NCBI GenBank assembly: GCA_003024175.1
Contig: MDYQ01000258.1
Coordinates: 1 to 35,767 of the forward strand
DNA from: Planoprotostelium fungivorum
Taxonomy: Eukaryota > Evosea > Variosea > Cavosteliida > Cavosteliaceae
Direction of reading: 5' to 3'
DNA: 35,767 nt
Part shown: one piece after another, positions 31,644-35,767 of the stretch
Numbering within the stretch: position 1 is the stretch's first letter
Layout of the letters: each line of letters starts with the position of its first letter
The notes under the pieces: model-generated
The model's database searches: none
What the model was told of the DNA's origin: nothing
Seen by the model: the letters and a program-made list of their open reading frames with translations, nothing else
Position numbers and translations under genes: made by a program

Positions 31644-34336
31644 ATGAGCACAGATAATGTTCTGGTCGGTGTTCGAGCTCGTCCTCTGAACGAAAAAGAG
31701 CTACGTTACGGTGAGTCTCACACGCGGTCACGAGTCGCATCCTCTAATGCCCATCGTTCATTTCATCTGTAGGACCATCCGTCCCGTGGAATTGCGATGG
31801 ATTAGCAAGGACGATCAGCTACTCTCCCTCAACTCAAAATGATGTTCCTATCTCCCCTATAAGACCACCCACTGTAGGTGATCCCTTCTCAACTCCGGAG
31901 AGGCCAAAGGTGGTAAACTTGAACATCTAACGAAGGGGACTGAAAGAATGACGACAGACGAAAACGCCCGCTGGAACGCCAGCGAGGGTGTCTACATTGA
32001 GGACGCCGATGGCATCGACTCCGATGAAAGCCAAGACACCTGCAAAGACCTTGAGAACGGGAGAGATGTCGCGAGAGCAGACTTACAGCTACGGTGAGCT
32101 TCATCATGATAACCGACGGCGTCACATGCTGAAGATGATGATGTAGATTGTGTCTTTGAACCGGACGATGTGACACAAGACGTGAGTATAACATCCTCTG
32201 ACGAATCAATTCTCAACATAAAAAGGTTTACGACACGATGTGCGGTCACGTCATCAAGGCATCGATGGAAGGATACAACGGAACCATTTTTACCTACGGC
32301 CAGACCTCTTCTGGAAAGGTACAGAGAGTTCTCGTCTTCTCTTCCTCTTCTCGTATACTGAACATTTACAAAGACATTCACGATGAAAGGAAGCTCGGGA
32401 CAACCAGGCATCATACCTCTATCTATTTATGACATCTTCTCCTACATCGAACAGTCGAGAGGTGAGGCATCCTATTGTTCATCTTTTCTAAGAAATAAAC
32501 GGAATTAAATCCATCAACACAGACCGAGAATTCGTCCTGCGTGTCTCTTATCTGGAGATCTACAACGAAATCATCAACGATCTGCTGGCGCCCGACAACG
32601 TCAACTTGAAAGTTCACGAGGATAAATCGGTGAGTCAATTCCAACTCGGCCACGGCTGAAAGTCTACAGAAAGGTGTTTACGTGGGGAATCTGAAAGAAG
32701 AGGTAGTGCTATCCCCCGAGCATGTCTTCTCTCTCATCAGCGGTGGTGAAGGTCCGTACCTTCCTTTTGACCTCTCGTTTAACCTCCATCAGCCCACAGA
32801 CACATCGGTGCCACCGATTTCAATGAACAGAGCAGTCGATCTCACACCATCTTCAGAATGGTCATAGAGAGTAGAGAGATCATCGCAGGCAATCCACTGG
32901 CCAAGACTCCCGTCAAATGTTCTCTACTGGTGAGTACGAGCGAGTGGATTCGTGTGAACAAAGACAGAATCTAATCGATCTGGCTGGATCAGAGAGGGCA
33001 TCACAAGACGTGAAAGACGGAGAACAGAGGAGGAAGGAGGGAGCTTACATCAACAAGTCCCTCCTCACTCTGGGTCAAGTCATCTACAAGCTCTCGGAAA
33101 AAAACGCCGACAGGTGGGATTCGAACTCGCGACTCCTGCTCACTCCCGGTAGCGTTCACATCCCTTACCGTGACTCGAAATTGACGAGAATCCTCCAGAA
33201 CAGTCTGGGAGGCAATGCAAAGATCGCAGTCATCTGTACGATCTCTCTCTGCCTCCTCAATTTTGAGGAGACCAATTCGACTCTGAAGGTGGGAGGAGAC
33301 GTGTGAAGGTGTGAGAGTGAGACGAAATAGTTTGCGTCGAGAGCAAAGAAGATGAAGAACACGGTGACACTGAACGAAGTCATGGATGATAAGACTTTGA
33401 TCCGAAAGTGAGTGTGTGAGTGATGGTGGGGTGCTGAAGGAGGATAGGTACCAGAATGAGATCTTGGAATTGAAGAAGAAATTGGAAGATGCGGAAAACA
33501 CACAGAAGTCACTGGAAGAACTCGATCACATCAGGTGATCATCTGATCATGATGATGATCATCACATCACCGACATCTAAATCTCCGCAGAGCTCAGAAA
33601 GAGAAAATGGAAGCCAACTTTTCGGAGATGAACGAGAAGCTCGCCGCCCAAGAGCTGGCCGTAGCTGCTTACCAAGAGAAGATTCGACATCTCAATCGGC
33701 TCATCCTCAATTCGAGCAATGTCACTCACTCTCAATCGAACGATTTCGTCTCCCCGCAGAATTCCACCGAACGAGCGGGTGACGAGATTTCTGCGACATT
33801 TCGCTCAGCTGTACAGTGCCCAGGTCGGGAGAGAGGAGGAACTCTCTGTACAGAAGTGGGGCGGGAAAGATCTTGGATTATTCTGCCGATCTGGTGGGGT
33901 CACCCACTACACCGAGGAGGAACCTACTCAAGAGCAGTGGTAACGACGAAGAAGAGATGGAAATTCTGCGGCGGGAGGTATGGATTTCAAATTTTGAATA
34001 CAGCTGAGAGGCGGCAGAATGCGGCGCTGAAAGAGAAATTGAGACAAGCGGAAGAGAGGGAGAGACAGAACAATCAAGTCAGCCGGGTGAGAAGAGAGAG
34101 GAGGGAGAGAGTGACGTCCTTAGGAGAAGGAGATGCAGGAGCAGCTATTAGAGATGGAGTTGCAAGTTCAGATTCTGAAGGCGGATAATAACATACTGAC
34201 CGAGCAACTGAGAGACTCGGAGGCTGAAGTGAGCTCACTCACGGCGGTGATGTCTACTTGGGTGAGATCATCCACTCCATCGATCAATGCCATGTCATTG
34301 ATGCTCGAACAGAAACAGAGGATGCAAGCCTTGTGA
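31644..34336 (+). CDS. Kinesin-7/CENP-E-like motor protein
   Basis: Start [20 protein letters not shown] at 31644. Motor motifs in order: P-loop [18 protein letters not shown] (completed across an intron), [13 protein letters not shown], switch [10 protein letters not shown], switch [50 protein letters not shown], and the neck region [15 protein letters not shown] after an intron. A coiled coil follows ([74 protein letters not shown]) ending at the TGA at 34334-34336. The motor is closest in wording to CENP-E/KIN7. Unusually, a Thr-Pro-rich insert sits between the first strand and YDCVFEPDD. The coiled coil is short for CENP-E, and more exons could follow. Confidence 0.9.
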
Positions 34337-34820
34337 GAAATAAAATGTGAATGAGATCGCCTCTTTCATCGGATCGCTTGTCGTGGATGATGAATATGAA
34401 ATCATGCAGCCGTACCAGAGTTGTCGTTTGTAGAGAAGATTGGCCTCATCAAAGATGTACAGGGCATCATCATCCTATCGAGGAGAAGCCGTGGCTGTAA
34501 GATCTATAAGAATTACGAACAGAAATCCTCGTCAAAGAGTTCAACATCCAAGAGATCCACCTGCCCCAAGACCATCTCCACTCTGAAGAAGTTACAATTG
34601 GATTACGTTTGTAGATTGTGTCTTTATTCTTCTTGTATTCGACATGTTCGAGATGAGAGATCACTTCGTGTAGATGTGTCATCTATTCTTGGACCTATGA
34701 CGAGCGCTCCCTGTTGTCTGTGGGTTAATAATATTCTGCTCTAATTTTGTTTGCGGGTGTGAATTTGGCGCCAAAATTGAAATAGTCTAGTCTTGCTGCG
34801 AGATTTGCGAGTGCATATCG
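34337..34820 (+). other. Downstream region with an unassigned open frame
   Basis: An open frame from about 34421 to 34744 begins after a plausible acceptor and reads FVEKIGLIKDVQGIIILSRR. In another frame the same DNA gives EAVAVRSI and EILVKEFNIQEIHL, which faintly recalls a kinase N-lobe broken by frame changes. It could be kinesin C-terminal exons, a truncated kinase relic or UTR. I cannot decide. Confidence 0.25.
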
Positions 34821-34823
34821 GGC

Positions 34824-34916
34824 GCTCCAATGGCGGAGTGGTAAAGCCCAGCCTCTTGTTTGAGTGTCTGGCCTTTGCGCTCTCGGTTCGAGTCCGGCGG
34901 AAAACCCATCTTTTTT
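34824..34916 (+). ncRNA. tRNA-like Pol III unit (SINE or tRNA relic)
   Basis: An A box TGGCGGAGTGG (34831-34841) and a B box GGTTCGAGTCC (34885-34895) match Pol III internal promoter consensus, with a T6 run at 34911-34916. The 54-base A-to-B distance suits a long-variable-arm tRNA (Leu/Ser type). However, the acceptor and D stems do not pair, so a functional tRNA is unlikely. Confidence 0.5.
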
Positions 34917-35247
34917 GCTCGCAGAGGAAAATCAGAAGAACAAACACCAAACAACACACGCCAAGAGAGCGACTGATTGGACGATTCAGACTCGCTGTGG
35001 ATCTCTCGTGTGACCTTCAAACGCTGAGGTCCTCAGAGATGATTCTGCTAGATTGTACGAGTTTCAAATGATACAGATGCATTAGGACACAATTCTAGAC
35101 TGATCTATCCTGACGCTCTGTGTGTGTGTCAACTGCCAGTGAGTGATTGGATTGAGATTGAGATGATTTTTATTCTCAATGCAGGCTCTTAATCTCTGGG
35201 TGAGTTCTGAGTAGCATGTCACGGGATAGTTGCAACATATTCAATAA
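34917..35247. other. Intergenic, nothing recognised
   Basis: Between the tRNA-like unit and the MITE there are only short frames of biased composition. No gene or repeat is recognised. Confidence 0.45.
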
Positions 35248-35608
35248 GGGTGGTGGCTAAGAGGCAGGAATTATACGCAACATTTTCTAAATCGTATTTT
35301 GGTCTCTTAACACTATAGGATGATGCATTATGCTCTGAAAGTACTCTATGTGCTGTTGGATTGATTTTTTGAAAAGTTTTTTGGTACTCTTGGTGATGAT
35401 TTTTACAAAAAGCTAAACAGCAAAAGCGATTTAGCTCTGATACTTAAGCAATATCGCTCTGCAGAGGAATCAGATGATCCATACACTATGCACTCATGGT
35501 CACAGACTGATCCCATAGTTGTTGGTAAAGCTAAAGCGATTTAACTGAATTGATGAACGCAATTTAGCCCAATGTTGCGTATAAACCCCGCCTCTTAGCC
35601 ACAACCCC
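35248..35608. mobile_element. MITE-like element with long terminal inverted repeats
   Basis: The left end (about 35248-35284, GGGTGGTGGCTAAGAGGC...ATACGCAACATT) is repeated inverted at about 35571-35608 with a few mismatches. The interior is about 285 bp, AT-rich, with no coding frame, and carries repeated AAAGCGATTTA words (about 35425, 35534). Size, TIRs and lack of coding fit a non-autonomous DNA transposon. A target-site duplication is not clear. Confidence 0.8.
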
Positions 35609-35687
35609 CCAATCAGGCCAGTAAAAACAGAACATGATATGCAATGACTATAATAAGATGAATATAATCAGGGTTCATAGCACATTT

Positions 35688-35729
35688 AGGGAGGGTGCCA
35701 GGTCAGTTTCCTCAGTTCCATGGGTAGAT
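35688..35729 (-). repeat. Fragment related to the left-end satellite
   Basis: The reverse complement reads CTACCCATGGAACTGAGGAAACTGACCTGGCACCCTCCCT, close to the satellite stretches around 300-345 and 602-645 (CTACCTGGG...AACTGACCTGCCACCCTC). The same repeat family therefore flanks both ends of the gene block. Confidence 0.6.
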
Positions 35730-35767
35730 GTACGTAAGAACTACAAGGAAATGTACACTAAACCACC

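Noticed and set aside
32561-32568. CTACAACG in the kinesin exon near 32560, and similar words at 4028, 8271, 9566, 14247 and 15685
   Set aside because: Each encodes conserved residues such as Tyr-Asn or Val-Val in frame, so these are coding coincidences and not members of the intron motif set.
34824-34916. Functional tRNA-Leu or tRNA-Ser
   Set aside because: The Pol III boxes are good but the acceptor and D stems do not pair, so it is reported only as tRNA-like.
1-35767. CRISPR array or bacterial operon structure
   Set aside because: The only tandem repeats are a 768-bp satellite and intronic mini- and microsatellites without regular spacers; all genes are intron-rich and eukaryotic.

Overview
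The window looks like nuclear DNA of an intron-rich, gene-dense eukaryotic microbe. The protein families are eukaryotic throughout: RhoGEF, RasGAP, E-Syt/tricalbin, DDRGK1, PXMP4, SAAL1, UNC93, kinesin and WWE-RING. A secreted saposin-domain protein resembling Dictyostelium countin, together with a RasGAP joined to a Sec14-like module, points to Amoebozoa. A protosteliid-like amoeba is my guess and is not proven. Almost every gene is cut by many introns of roughly 21-60 nt (GTGAG...AG). The exon joins given here come from reading frame, intron phase and family similarity, read by eye.

Layout. 1-1582: two copies plus a stub of a 768-bp tandem satellite whose edge folds into a hairpin (1513-1660). 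2163-5607 (-): WW-DH-PH RhoGEF. 5829-6983 (+): DDRGK1. 7551-9212 (+): degenerate TKL-like pseudokinase. 9216-9803 (+): unknown protein. 9735-10014 (-): possible hotdog-fold fragment. 10200-11081 (+): countin-like saposin protein. 11159-12097 (-): PXMP4-like peroxisomal protein. 12341-15955 (+): PH-C2-C2-RasGAP. 15960-17861 (-): E-Syt/tricalbin-like SMP-C2 protein. 17900-19044 (-): single-pass membrane protein. 19245-20090 (-): Ser/Pro-rich disordered protein. 20187-21540 (+): GAF-PAS protein. 21567-22284 (-): NZF-WWE-RING ubiquitin ligase. 22407-23646 (-): SAAL1-like. 23782-24700 (-): possible winged-helix protein. 25131-25670 (+): small membrane protein. 25729-28353 (-): RasGAP plus CRAL-TRIO protein. 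28779-29072 (-): small membrane protein. 29189-30843 (-): UNC93-like transporter. 30936-31210: an inverted pair of identical tRNA-Cys(GCA) genes. 31644-34336 (+): CENP-E-like kinesin. The right end holds a tRNA-like relic, a MITE with long terminal inverted repeats, and a piece related to the left-end satellite.

Functional themes are small-GTPase signalling (one RhoGEF, two RasGAPs), membrane contact and lipid handling (E-Syt, CRAL-TRIO), ubiquitin and UFM1 pathways (NZF-WWE-RING, DDRGK1), and sensing (GAF-PAS, pseudokinase). Spacing is very tight: stop codons of convergent genes lie 4, 26 and 58 bases apart, and one divergent pair shares 96 bp.

The most unusual signal is a dispersed 8-mer, CGTTGTAG or its complement CTACAACG. 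It recurs about twenty times, almost always inside the short introns, in both orientations, sometimes as the 3' splice site itself and sometimes just after the 5' splice site. Twice it forms a perfect 18-bp palindrome. It may be the footprint of a tiny intron-borne (introner-like) element or of an intron-encoded binding site.
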